A stretch of 64,000 nucleotides of DNA from Gemmatimonadota bacterium (lineage in GTDB: Bacteria > Gemmatimonadota > Gemmatimonadetes > Gemmatimonadales > Gemmatimonadaceae): positions 1 through 64,000 of the forward strand of contig DAHUXM010000021.1 in the NCBI GenBank assembly GCA_027307165.1, read 5' to 3'. Position numbers and translations under genes: made by a program. Numbering within the stretch: the first letter of the stretch is position 1; every line of letters begins with the position of its first letter. The notes under the pieces were generated by a model. That model was not told where the DNA came from and did no database searches. It saw only the letters and a list, made by a program, of their open reading frames with translations. Shown here in pieces: positions 54,572 to 63,547 of the stretch.

Positions 54572-55303
54572 TCAGGGCGCGAATCTGTAGCCCGCCTTGC
54601 GCGCGGTCAGAATGTGGCGCGGTTCCGCGGGATCGGACTCGAGCTTGTGACGCAGCCGCGCGACATGCTGATCGACGGTGCGTGACGTGAGGCCTGGTAC
54701 GTAGTGCCAGACCTCATCCATTACGTGCTCGCGTGAAATGATCGCACCGTCGGCCCGGACCAGAAAGACAAGCAGCTCGTATTCGCGAGGCGTCAGTTCC
54801 ACGACGGTTCCAGCGCGAGTCACGGTGCGCGTCTTGAGGTCGATCGTAACATCACCGAACTGAATAACGCCCGTGGATGAAGCATCGTTTACTGCGGGCG
54901 ACGTGCGCGGCTCGATGCGACGCAGCATCGCTTCCGCACGCGCAAGCAGCTCGAGAACACCGACAGGCTTCACGACGTAGTCGTCCGCGCCGCTTCGGAA
55001 ACCCTGCACCTTGTCGACTTCGGCATCGCGTGCCGACAGGATCAGTACGGCCGCCGTCCCGCCGTTCGCCCGAAAGCGGCGCAATACTTCGAATCCGTTG
55101 ATTTTCGGCAGCATGAGATCGAGAATCACGAGATCCGGGGTGTGCTCACCGAGCCACTCCAGCGCCAGCTCTCCGTCCGCTGCCCAGTGCACGTTGTATC
55201 CTTCGAATTCGAAGCTGGTGCGCAGTCCGAGGGCGAGTGTTTCGCTGTCCTCTATTATGAGCACCGCGTGGGCGTGATGATTGTTCGCTTGAGATTCTGT
55301 CAT
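54572..55303 (-). CDS. OmpR-family response regulator
   Basis: The 243-residue protein starts at MTESQANNHH. The receiver has LIIEDSE, the acceptor Asp in LVILDLMLPKING and the Lys in DDYVVKPVG. The DNA-binding domain has LTPREYELLVFLVRADGAII and SRTVDQHVARLRHKLESD. It follows its kinase gene after five bases, forming a two-component pair. Confidence 0.92.
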   Translation of the reverse strand: MTESQANNHHAHAVLIIEDSETLALGLRTSFEFEGYNVHWAADGELALEWLGEHTPDLVILDLMLPKINGFEVLRRFRANGGTAAVLILSARDAEVDKVQGFRSGADDYVVKPVGVLELLARAEAMLRRIEPRTSPAVNDASSTGVIQFGDVTIDLKTRTVTRAGTVVELTPREYELLVFLVRADGAIISREHVMDEVWHYVPGLTSRTVDQHVARLRHKLESDPAEPRHILTARKAGYRFAP

Positions 55304-55308
55304 TGTGT

Positions 55309-56931
55309 CTACTCCGCAGTCCAGCGTGGTAGAAATACGGAGATCCGCGCGCCGGTATCTGCGCCCTGCTGGATCTCCACGCGCCCGTGCATCTGCAGGA
55401 TCAGTTCGCGCGCAATCGTCAGGCCAATGCCGGTGCCAGCGGTCGCGTCTTCCGGAGAGTCCAGCCGGGTGAACGCTTCCCACACGCGTTCGCGATCCTT
55501 GGCCGGAATTCCGGGGCCGGAATCCTCGACCCAGATCTGCACGTCCTGCGCGTCCGCGCGTATCCCGATGCGAATGGTCTGACCGTTCGGGCCGTACTTG
55601 ACGGCGTTATCGATGAGATTTACCAGCACCTGCTTGAGTGAGCCAGCGTTGCACGCCGCGATGGCGGGAACGGCATCGATCTCGATCTTCATGGAGCGCG
55701 CTGCCGCAAGCTGCTCGCAGAGTTCAGCGGAACTTGCGACGACGTCCGAAACGTCGACGGGGCCGAGCGCGATCTGCGGCCGCGTGGTGCGCACTACGGC
55801 GAGTACGTTGTCGGTGAGACGAATGAGCCGCTGCGTCTCCGTTTCGATTACCTCGATCGCCTTGTCATGCTCGTCCTGATTGCGGGCCCGCTTGAGTCGG
55901 AGAATCTGTACGAACAGCAGGATGTGTTGCAGCGGCGTCCGCAGCTCGTGCGAGATGTTCGCGAGAAACATCTCCCGCGATTCCACGAGCCTGAACTCCC
56001 TGCGCATCATCGCGAGCGTCGCGACAGCGAGCACGATGCTGCCGATGAGCAGCAGGAACGAACCCGGGAGCCGTGAGCCAGGGACGCCTCCGAGTACCAG
56101 TCTGCCGGCCACCTTCGGGCGGAGGCCGACCGTGACAACTATCCCACTGATCTGCGGCACTGTATCGGTGCCAGTTGCACGCACGGGGACGCTGCGCGAC
56201 GGCGCCGAGTAAAGAGTGCGTCCGCGACTGTCCGCGACGACGATGCTCAGGATGGAATCCGTCGGCATGCCTTCCGTAAGAAACGGCGGAACTATGCGCG
56301 CGACACGATGGACCAGCGCGTAGTCCCAGACATCATACGTCGCGTAACACGAGCGATAGCCGTATACCGCTCGTACGCGGCCCGCACCGTCGCGAACCGG
56401 CGTGAAGGCAATCGCTTCGGGGAAGTCGGGCGAGTCGACGAAGAGATATCCAAAGTGCCAGGACGCTATCTCAGGGGTAACTGCAAGTTTGGGAATGGAA
56501 TCGCGGATCAGCCGCATGGCGGCCGGAATCGGTGTACCACCGACGATGGTCAACGCGCGCGAGGGAAGATCCATCCTGAAGCGATAGATCTCCCACCGCG
56601 GGGACCGCGCACACGCTTCGCCCGTATCGGGAATCGCGGGAATGATCGTCGGCGGTGGGAGTGGCCCCGTCCACGGGTCGTCGGGGCCGAGCTTGACAAA
56701 GGCCTGCATTACCGTGCGCTCGCGTGCCATCAGGTAGATGCGAGTCACGTACAGATAACTGGCGAAATGCGCGTACGCGGCGAGCGTGCGTTGCGCGGCC
56801 TCACGCTGCGCGCGTGCGGATCGGATCGCGTCTCGGAGCGAGAGCGCAGCCCCCCCAACGATCATCGCAAGTGTCACCCCCACGAGAATCGTCCGGATCT
56901 TCTTCAGTTTTGGCCGGGCGGTTACAAACAT
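55309..56931 (-). CDS. Membrane sensor histidine kinase
   Basis: The 540-residue protein has an N-terminal membrane helix (ILVGVTLAMIVGGAALSL), a 240-residue extracytoplasmic sensor domain and a second helix (FLLLIGSIVLAVATLAMM). A DHp with NISHELRTPLQHILLFVQI and an ATPase domain with NLIDNAVKYGPNGQ, DSGPGIPAKD and TGIGLTIARELI follow. The sensor domain type is not recognised. It is the partner of the regulator at 54572-55303. Confidence 0.92.
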   Translation of the reverse strand: MFVTARPKLKKIRTILVGVTLAMIVGGAALSLRDAIRSARAQREAAQRTLAAYAHFASYLYVTRIYLMARERTVMQAFVKLGPDDPWTGPLPPPTIIPAIPDTGEACARSPRWEIYRFRMDLPSRALTIVGGTPIPAAMRLIRDSIPKLAVTPEIASWHFGYLFVDSPDFPEAIAFTPVRDGAGRVRAVYGYRSCYATYDVWDYALVHRVARIVPPFLTEGMPTDSILSIVVADSRGRTLYSAPSRSVPVRATGTDTVPQISGIVVTVGLRPKVAGRLVLGGVPGSRLPGSFLLLIGSIVLAVATLAMMRREFRLVESREMFLANISHELRTPLQHILLFVQILRLKRARNQDEHDKAIEVIETETQRLIRLTDNVLAVVRTTRPQIALGPVDVSDVVASSAELCEQLAAARSMKIEIDAVPAIAACNAGSLKQVLVNLIDNAVKYGPNGQTIRIGIRADAQDVQIWVEDSGPGIPAKDRERVWEAFTRLDSPEDATAGTGIGLTIARELILQMHGRVEIQQGADTGARISVFLPRWTAE

Positions 56932-56953
56932 GAGCGCGATCCCGTTGGATCAA

Positions 56954-57172
56954 TCAAGATACCACGCCTTGCTGTCCCCGCCCACTCGGCGATTGTATAC
57001 GAATGATTCCGCACTGTTGCGGGGTGTGCCGAACGGCGGATGCGCCCGATAAGAGAAACCCGAGTGCGTACGCGCTGAACCCGTCGACGATTGCCAGTAC
57101 GCAGCCGGTTCGCACGGCAGTGGCCAGCTCACCGCGGCGCGTTGATGGAAGCTCCAATGACGCCGTTGACAT
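56954..57172 (-). CDS. Possible small protein, 72 residues
   Basis: Between the kinase gene and hemL, a minus-strand ATG opens 72 codons with a modest hydrophobic stretch (GCVLAIVDGFSAYALGFLLS) and a basic tail. A GGAG lies 13 bases upstream, which is too far for a good ribosome site. No family is recognised, so it may be chance. The rest of this 366-base gap shows nothing assignable. Confidence 0.25.
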   Translation of the reverse strand: MSTASLELPSTRRGELATAVRTGCVLAIVDGFSAYALGFLLSGASAVRHTPQQCGIIRIQSPSGRGQQGVVS

Positions 57173-57297
57173 CGTTGCGACGTTCTCCTGTGTGCGACGC
57201 TGCAGGCACGAAACAGCGGCGCTGCGCACAAGCCCAGTGCTGTGAGGGAACGGTGATGAAACTTTTGTGAAGTGCCCGCGTTGCGCAGGCGCCGAGC

Positions 57298-58605
57298 TCA
57301 GGCGAGACTGCGGAACGCCTGCGCTGCTGCCTTGATGGTGTGGTCCGTCTCCGCCTGGCCGTGCTGTGTGGAAACGAACCATGACTCGAATGCCGATGGC
57401 GGTGGTGAGACACCAAGCTCGAGCAGCGTGTGAAAGAAGGTCGAATAGCGACGCGTGTCGGACGCGCGCGCCTGCATGTAGTCGGTGACCGGCCGGTCCG
57501 AGAAGAACGGCGTCAGCATCGTACCCATGTGCGGTACCTGAAGGCTCACGCCTGCGGCTGCAGCCTCGCGCGCGAGACCCCTGGCGAGTGCGGTCGTGGC
57601 GTCCGCCGCACGCTGCCAGACGCCGGGTCTGGCCAGTTCGCGAAGAACTGCGACTCCCGCCGCCATCACGACCGGATTGCCTGCGAGCGTTCCAGCCTGA
57701 TAGACCGGCCCGTCGGGCGCAATCTGGCGCATCAGCCCGGGACGACCGCCGTACGCGCCGACAGGGAGGCCGCCGCCGATCACCTTGCCCAGCGTGGTAA
57801 GGTCCGGTGAAATGCCGAACAGCGTCTGAGCGCCGCCGGGATGTACCCGAAAGCCTGTCATTACTTCATCGAAGATGAGTACCGCGTCATACGCCGTTGT
57901 TTGCCAACGCAGAGCTTCGAGGAAGCCAGGAACTGGCAGCACAACTCCCATGTTGCCGGCGATCGGCTCGACGATGACAGCAGCGACCTTGTGACCGTAC
58001 TCGGCGAACGCATTGCGTACCGCTTCGACGTCATTATACGGTAGCACCATCGTGTCGCGGGTTGCCGCAGCGGTAACTCCGGGTGAATCCGGAAGTCCGA
58101 GTGTCGCGACGCCCGATCCTGCACGCACGAGGACCGAATCGGCGTGACCGTGATAATTGCCGTCGAACTTTATGATGAGATCGCGCCCCGTCGCGGCGCG
58201 GGCGAGCCGGATGGCGCTCATGACGGCTTCCGTGCCGGACGTCACGAATCGCATTACCTGCATCGACGGCATGAACTGCTGAATCGCCTGTGCGAGATCG
58301 ATCTCATGTGTGCTCGGCGCGCCGAAGCTCGTACCCTGCGCGGCAGTCTCTACGATCGCGTCCAGTACAACCTGCGGCGCGTGACCGAGAATGTGCGGAC
58401 CATAGGCGAGCAGGTAGTCCACCAGGCGATTGCCATCGGCATCGGTGACGTATGCGCCCTTGCCGCTCACGATGAAGCGCGGAGAACCACCGACGCCATT
58501 GAACGCACGTACCGGCGAGCTGACTCCACCCGGAAAGTACCGTCTGGCGACATCATAGAGTCGCGTGGATTCCGAGGTATCTGGCGTCGTGTCGATCGAT
58601 GTCAT
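57298..58605 (-). CDS. hemL: Glutamate-1-semialdehyde 2,1-aminomutase
   Basis: The 435-residue PLP enzyme converts glutamate-1-semialdehyde to 5-aminolevulinate. It shows [43 protein letters not shown] and the PLP Lys in [16 protein letters not shown]. Its ATG overlaps the hemY stop (ATGA) with GGAAG upstream. It is the last gene of the heme operon. The C5 pathway also needs hemA, which is not in the window. Confidence 0.95.
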   Translation of the reverse strand: MTSIDTTPDTSESTRLYDVARRYFPGGVSSPVRAFNGVGGSPRFIVSGKGAYVTDADGNRLVDYLLAYGPHILGHAPQVVLDAIVETAAQGTSFGAPSTHEIDLAQAIQQFMPSMQVMRFVTSGTEAVMSAIRLARAATGRDLIIKFDGNYHGHADSVLVRAGSGVATLGLPDSPGVTAAATRDTMVLPYNDVEAVRNAFAEYGHKVAAVIVEPIAGNMGVVLPVPGFLEALRWQTTAYDAVLIFDEVMTGFRVHPGGAQTLFGISPDLTTLGKVIGGGLPVGAYGGRPGLMRQIAPDGPVYQAGTLAGNPVVMAAGVAVLRELARPGVWQRAADATTALARGLAREAAAAGVSLQVPHMGTMLTPFFSDRPVTDYMQARASDTRRYSTFFHTLLELGVSPPPSAFESWFVSTQHGQAETDHTIKAAAQAFRSLA

Positions 58606-59687
58606 GCCGCTTCCTCTATTTGTCGTGCTGCAAGATATGTTACCGCCGATTCGCCGGCACACTCGCCCGAATGGATGCAATCGGGGATTCCGATCCCATG
58701 AAAGGTAGATCCGGCGATGAAAATTCCCGGCACCGCTGCAAGCGCGTCGCCAAGTGCCGACACGTTCCTGTCGTGGTCGGGCGGATACACGGGGATCCCA
58801 GCGGGCCACTCGTACACCCGCGTAAACAGCGGCGGGGCAGTGACGCCCAGCGTCGAGGCGACTTCCGCGCGAACGAGTGAGACGGCATCGAGTCCGCAGC
58901 CGCGAACGTACCCGCGCACAAGAACAATCCCGCGCGGCGCATGAGTCGGGTTCTTGGAAGAGGTCCAGGTGCAGGCACTGACTGCGGACGACGGTTCCAT
59001 CACGAGATAGCCGGTGCCCGCAAGCGAGGACTGAACGTCGTCGGCATCCCACGCCATGGTCACGGTGGTCGTTGCTGGATACGCGACTTCTTCCAGCGTC
59101 TTCGCCGCCGGAACTGCAAGCGATGACAACAACGTCATGGCTGCACGTGCCGGAACTGCAACGATCGTGGCGTCTGCGAGCAGCGATGTGCCGTCCGCAA
59201 AGTGCGTGATCCATCTTTCATCATCGGTACGCTGGATCGACTCGGCGACTGCATTCGTGCGCACCGTTACGTCACTCAGCGCAGCGCAGGCAACGTCAAC
59301 CAGCTCGCGCACCCCCTCCCGGAACGTCAGCAACTCACCGTGGAAGGTCGTGGGCGATTTGCAGAGCTCGCCGTCCCGACTCTCGTAGGTCGGAAGGTTG
59401 TCAGGATTCACGCGAATCACGCGCGCGCCGAGCGACAGAGCAGCGAAGAGGCTGGTAGCGCGCAGCTTGCTCCCGATGCATACGTCCGCCCCGCCATCGA
59501 CCACGCATCCATCCACAACGTCGCCCGCGATCTTGCCGCCGAGCCGTGCGGCGGCGTCGGCGAGCGTGATGCCGCAGGAGTCGTTCAGTGCGCGAATGCG
59601 CAACGCGGCGGCGATTCCTGCGATTCCAGCACCGATGACGAGAATCTCAGGCCTTGCATTTCGCTCGACGCTGTCGCTCACGTCCAT
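58602..59687 (-). CDS. hemY: HemY-type coproporphyrinogen/protoporphyrinogen oxidase (CgoX)
   Basis: The 361-residue flavoprotein has the dinucleotide motif [16 protein letters not shown], a conserved RLGGKIAG segment and the C-terminal FAD region [20 protein letters not shown]. At 361 residues it is shorter than typical 450-residue HemY, so parts of the substrate domain may be reduced. With ChdC present, the likely reaction is coproporphyrinogen III to coproporphyrin III. AGGA lies about eight bases before ATG 59687; it overlaps hemH by ten bases. Confidence 0.88.
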   Translation of the reverse strand: MDVSDSVERNARPEILVIGAGIAGIAAALRIRALNDSCGITLADAAARLGGKIAGDVVDGCVVDGGADVCIGSKLRATSLFAALSLGARVIRVNPDNLPTYESRDGELCKSPTTFHGELLTFREGVRELVDVACAALSDVTVRTNAVAESIQRTDDERWITHFADGTSLLADATIVAVPARAAMTLLSSLAVPAAKTLEEVAYPATTTVTMAWDADDVQSSLAGTGYLVMEPSSAVSACTWTSSKNPTHAPRGIVLVRGYVRGCGLDAVSLVRAEVASTLGVTAPPLFTRVYEWPAGIPVYPPDHDRNVSALGDALAAVPGIFIAGSTFHGIGIPDCIHSGECAGESAVTYLAARQIEEAA

Positions 59688-60643
59688 CCGGCGTCCTGGG
59701 CCCGGCGTGCGATTATGGATGCCAGCTGCTTCACGAATTGCGGATCGTCGTTCAGGGACGGAGGGCGTTCCAGGTGCATGCCCAGCTCGCGTGCAACGCG
59801 CTGTGCGTCGATGTCGATGTCGTAAAGGATCTCGACGTGGTCGCAGACGAACCCTACAGGGACACTGACGACGTTGCGTATACCGCGCGCGGCAAGCGCC
59901 GCGAGATGGTCGGGGTAGGTGGGACCCAGCCACGGCTCCGGGCTGCGGCCGGCGGACTGATAGCTCCACGACCACCTGTCCACCGGTATTCCCGCGCTCT
60001 GCGCAACGAGCTGCGCGGTTTCATGAACCTGTGCGTCGTACGGATCGCCGGCGCGAATGATCCGTTCGGGCAGACTGTGCGCACTGAAGATCACGTGCAC
60101 CGAATCGCGCTCTGCTTCGGGCCAGCGTGCGATGCCGGCGAGCACGCGGTCGGCGAGCGCGGCAATCAGGCCTGGTGCGGTGTGATAGCTATCGACGTGC
60201 GCGAAGTCGATGTTCGTGCGGTACATGGAAAGGGCATCGGCTATCTTCGCCTGATAACGCGCGATGCTCATGCCGCTGAAGTGCGGTGCGAGGACCATGC
60301 TGACAGCGCGGTCGATCCCATCGACGCTCATCCGGCCCACCGTTTCCTCGATCCACGGCGACCAGTGGCGCATTCCGACATACACGCGAAAGCGCTGCGG
60401 CATTCCGGTGGGATTGAGCGAGCGCTCGATTCCATCTGCCTGGCGTCGTGTCAGCTCGGCGATCGGGGAACGTCCGCCAATTGCTTCGTAGTTGCGCGTG
60501 ATCTCGGCGAGCACGGCCGGCGTTGTAGGGCGGCCGTCGCGTATGTCCGCCAGATAGCCGGGAATCTCGGCAAGCGACTCGGGCCCGCCGTACGCCATCA
60601 GCAGCACGCCAATCGGTGCAGTTTGGCCAGCGTCGCCGGGCAT
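59678..60643 (-). CDS. hemH: Ferrochelatase (coproporphyrin type, CpfC)
   Basis: The protein of about 321 residues has the family motifs LLMAYGGPESL, YVGMRHWSPWI, FSAHSLPERI and VSVPVGFVCDHVEILYDIDI. It inserts ferrous iron into the porphyrin; given ChdC, the substrate is probably coproporphyrin III. An in-frame TTG at 60652 overlapping the hemE stop (TTGA) is an alternative start; ATG 60643 is chosen. Confidence 0.93.
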   Translation of the reverse strand: MPGDAGQTAPIGVLLMAYGGPESLAEIPGYLADIRDGRPTTPAVLAEITRNYEAIGGRSPIAELTRRQADGIERSLNPTGMPQRFRVYVGMRHWSPWIEETVGRMSVDGIDRAVSMVLAPHFSGMSIARYQAKIADALSMYRTNIDFAHVDSYHTAPGLIAALADRVLAGIARWPEAERDSVHVIFSAHSLPERIIRAGDPYDAQVHETAQLVAQSAGIPVDRWSWSYQSAGRSPEPWLGPTYPDHLAALAARGIRNVVSVPVGFVCDHVEILYDIDIDAQRVARELGMHLERPPSLNDDPQFVKQLASIIARRAQDAGWT

Positions 60644-60648
60644 GCGAG

Positions 60649-61770
60649 TCAAGGGCAGTAACCTGGTGCAGTTGCCTCATGCACGTAGTCCACGAGTCTG
60701 CGCACGTTGTCGACCGGCGTCGAGGGAAGAATGCCGTGACCGAGATTGAAGATGTGCCCGGGCCTGGAGCCGGCTCGCATCAAGACGTCATCGATCTGGG
60801 CCTTCAACTCTCGCCACGGCGCAAGCAGCGCGATCGGGTCCAGGTTTCCCATGATCGAATACCTGTCACCCAGTCTCGCGCGTACCGAATCCAGCGGCGT
60901 GCGCCAGTCGATTCCCACCACGTCACCGCCGCACGCTGCCACGTCGTCGATGTACGCGCCGGTGCCGGTGCTGAAGTTGATTACCGGAACCCCGGCAGCA
61001 TGGACTGCACGGTAGAGCGCTGCGTTATGCGGCTGCACGTAGCGTGCATAATCATGTGGACTGAGCGCGCCTGCCCACGAGTCGAACACCTGCAGGAGGT
61101 CGGCGCCTGCACGCGCCTGCGCGACGAGGTAATCGGCAAGCACGGTAACGAGGCGGCGCATGAGCCGTCCCCACGCCGCCGGCTCCGCGTACATGAAGCT
61201 CTTCGCCAGATCGTAGCGTTGCGAGCTGCCACCCTCGATCGCGTAACACGCCAGTGTGAAAGGCGCACCAGCGAATCCAATGAGCGGGGTCGAGGCGGGG
61301 AGCGCTTCGCGCACGAGCCGAATTGCGCCAAGCGTACCACGCATCGTCTGCTCAGCCGGCGGAGTGCCGAGCATGTCGACGTCGCGCGACGCCCGAACCG
61401 GGTTGGCAATGCGCGGGCCGGCGCCTGCGACGAAGTCGAGGTCGAGCCCCATGCCGATGAGCGGCGGCAGGATGTCGGAGAAGATGATAGCAGCATCGAC
61501 GCCGAGTGCCTTGACGGGCTGCAAGGTGATCTCCGCCGCAGTTGCGGGATCGCCGATCGCTTCCAGCATGGTCTGGCGCGCGCGGATTGCGCGATACTCC
61601 GGCATGTACCGTCCGGCCTGCCGCATCAGCCACACGGGAGTGTGCGGCACAACCTCCCGACGGCATGCGCGAACGAGAACGGAGCCCGCTGCTACGCTCG
61701 CGGCGGGTACTTCGCCGTGCCCGGCCGGCATTGCATGCTGACGGGTGTTCGCCGGGCGCGTTGCTGCCAT
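60649..61770 (-). CDS. hemE: Uroporphyrinogen decarboxylase
   Basis: The 373-residue enzyme removes four acetate carboxyls of uroporphyrinogen III. Diagnostic motifs are WLMRQAGRYMPEYRAIR, IIFSDILPPLIGMGLDL and GFAGAPFTLACYAIEG. A 30-residue Ala-rich extension precedes the core. The ATG overlaps the hemB stop (TGATG). Confidence 0.95.
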   Translation of the reverse strand: MAATRPANTRQHAMPAGHGEVPAASVAAGSVLVRACRREVVPHTPVWLMRQAGRYMPEYRAIRARQTMLEAIGDPATAAEITLQPVKALGVDAAIIFSDILPPLIGMGLDLDFVAGAGPRIANPVRASRDVDMLGTPPAEQTMRGTLGAIRLVREALPASTPLIGFAGAPFTLACYAIEGGSSQRYDLAKSFMYAEPAAWGRLMRRLVTVLADYLVAQARAGADLLQVFDSWAGALSPHDYARYVQPHNAALYRAVHAAGVPVINFSTGTGAYIDDVAACGGDVVGIDWRTPLDSVRARLGDRYSIMGNLDPIALLAPWRELKAQIDDVLMRAGSRPGHIFNLGHGILPSTPVDNVRRLVDYVHEATAPGYCP

Positions 61771-62768
61771 CAATCCTTCAGCCACCGCGCGGCATCCTTG
61801 GCGTGATATGTAATGATCATTCCCGCGCCGGCGCGGCGCATCGATGTGAGTGATTCGAGCACGACAGCGCGCTCGTCGATCCATCCTGCCGCGGCCGCCG
61901 CCTTCACCATCGCGTATTCTCCACTCACGTTGTATGCGACGAGAGGCACGCCGGGATGCGCGGCGCTCACCGCGCTCACGATGTCGAGATAGGCCAGCGC
62001 AGGCTTCACCATCAGGAAATCCGCGCCTTCAGCAACGTCGAGCGCACTCTCCCGCAAAGCGATCCCGCGATTCGCGGGGTCCAGCTGATGCGTGCGCCGA
62101 TCGCTGAACGCCGGCGCACCACCTGCCGCGTCGCGGAACGGGCCGTAGTACGCGGATGAATACTTCACGGCGTAAGCCATGATCGCGACATTCGCATGGC
62201 CTGCATTGTCGAGCGCGACACGGATTGCGCCGACGGCGCCGTCGATCATCCCGCTCGGTGCGACGACGTCTGCGCCCGCCTGTGCGTGGGATACCGCAAT
62301 CCGTCGCAGGGACTCGAGCGTCTCGTCGTTGATGAGGTACTGCTGGTCGTCGAGGATCCCGCAGTGGCCATGCGACGTGTACTCGCACATGCACACGTCA
62401 GTGATGACGAGCAGATCGGGTGCGTGAGCCTTGAGAGCACGGATCGCGCGCTGAACGGCGCCGCCGGAGGCGTAACTCTCCTTCCCATGCGGATCCTTGC
62501 GGTCCGGTGCTGGTACGCCAAAAAGAATCACCGCGGGAACGCCGGCTGCGACGAGCTCGTCGGCGATCGCCGTTACACCATCGACGGACACCCGGTTGAT
62601 TCCATGCATCGACTCGATCGACTCGACGACGTTCTCGCCGTCAGTGACGAAGATCGGTGCGATGAGATGCTCCGGCCTCAGCAAAGTCTCGCGTACCATC
62701 CGCCGCATGGTTTCACTGCTGCGCAGCCGGCGGAGTCTCACGGTGGGGAATTGGCCGGCGTCGGTCAT
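61770..62768 (-). CDS. hemB: Delta-aminolevulinate dehydratase (porphobilinogen synthase)
   Basis: The 332-residue enzyme condenses two 5-aminolevulinates. It has the zinc-type cysteine cluster DVCMCEYTSHGHCG and both active-site lysines, in AYAVKYSSAYYGPFRD and FLMVKPALAYLDIV. ATG 62768 overlaps the hemD stop by four bases; its own stop overlaps hemE. Confidence 0.96.
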   Translation of the reverse strand: MTDAGQFPTVRLRRLRSSETMRRMVRETLLRPEHLIAPIFVTDGENVVESIESMHGINRVSVDGVTAIADELVAAGVPAVILFGVPAPDRKDPHGKESYASGGAVQRAIRALKAHAPDLLVITDVCMCEYTSHGHCGILDDQQYLINDETLESLRRIAVSHAQAGADVVAPSGMIDGAVGAIRVALDNAGHANVAIMAYAVKYSSAYYGPFRDAAGGAPAFSDRRTHQLDPANRGIALRESALDVAEGADFLMVKPALAYLDIVSAVSAAHPGVPLVAYNVSGEYAMVKAAAAAGWIDERAVVLESLTSMRRAGAGMIITYHAKDAARWLKD

Positions 62769-63547
62769 TGCATGCTTATTGGTGGCGCTTGCTGTGCATT
62801 GTCGTGCGGGGCCACGCCGAACATCCGCGATAGCGCGGTAACGACGCCATCGAGGGTATACACTCCCGCCACAGCCGATACCGGCAATCCCGCCTCTGTC
62901 GCCGCGTTCGCAGTAACGGGTCCGATGCAGACTATGCGCGGCGCGACAGACGTACCGAAGCACGCAACGAACGCGTGCACGGCTGACGGACTGGTAAAGG
63001 TTATCGCGTCGGCCTCCAGTACCCGGTTTCGCGTCTCATCCTGCACGGTGCGAGCGACGGTGTCGTACAGAATCACTTCCACGACTTCGGCGCCGCGCGC
63101 GCGCAGCGTGTCTGAAAGAACCGAGCGTGCGCCCGCGGCCCGCGGCCAGAGAATCTTCATTCCGTTCACGTCGCCGAGTGCATCTGCGAGCGACTCTGCG
63201 ACAAATTCAGGTGCAGTCACTGCCGAGGTCGCGCCGAGCGCGGCAACCGCTCGTGCAGTAGCGGGTCCAACTGCCGCGATCGCGGGATGCAAACGGAACG
63301 CGGTCTGATCGGCGGCGTCCAGTCGAGCCCAGAACATGCGCACGCCGTTAGCGCTCGTGAAGGCGATCCAGTCGAATTCGCCGACTGCGGCAGACGCAAG
63401 CGAATCATCGCGATGGATCGGATCGATGCCGATGAGTGGAACCACGAGCGGCTCGGCGCCGGCTCGTCGGAGCGCGGTCGTGAGTGGTCCATCTTCCATC
63501 TCGAAGCGCGTCACGACCACGCGGCGTCCAGTGAGCGGCGCCGTCAT
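62765..63547 (-). CDS. hemD: Uroporphyrinogen-III synthase
   Basis: The 260-residue protein has the two-lobed HemD layout: GRRVVVTRFE at the start, IAFTSANGVRMFW, IAAVGPATARAVAALG, and ADAITFTSPSAVHAF with PRIVCIGPVTANAATEAGL in the second lobe. It cyclises hydroxymethylbilane with D-ring inversion. The ATG overlaps the hemC stop (ATGA), which supports a native hemC end at 63544. Confidence 0.92.
   Translation of the reverse strand: MTAPLTGRRVVVTRFEMEDGPLTTALRRAGAEPLVVPLIGIDPIHRDDSLASAAVGEFDWIAFTSANGVRMFWARLDAADQTAFRLHPAIAAVGPATARAVAALGATSAVTAPEFVAESLADALGDVNGMKILWPRAAGARSVLSDTLRARGAEVVEVILYDTVARTVQDETRNRVLEADAITFTSPSAVHAFVACFGTSVAPRIVCIGPVTANAATEAGLPVSAVAGVYTLDGVVTALSRMFGVAPHDNAQQAPPISMQ

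Noticed and set aside
57003-57245. Plus-strand 80-residue frame between the kinase gene and hemL
   Set aside because: Cys/Arg/Ser-rich composition, no ribosome site and no motif; it is probably chance.
57298-59214. A 638-residue fusion reading hemL with a long N-terminal extension
   Set aside because: The extension is the out-of-frame reading of hemY; ATG 58605 overlapping the hemY stop is the proper start.
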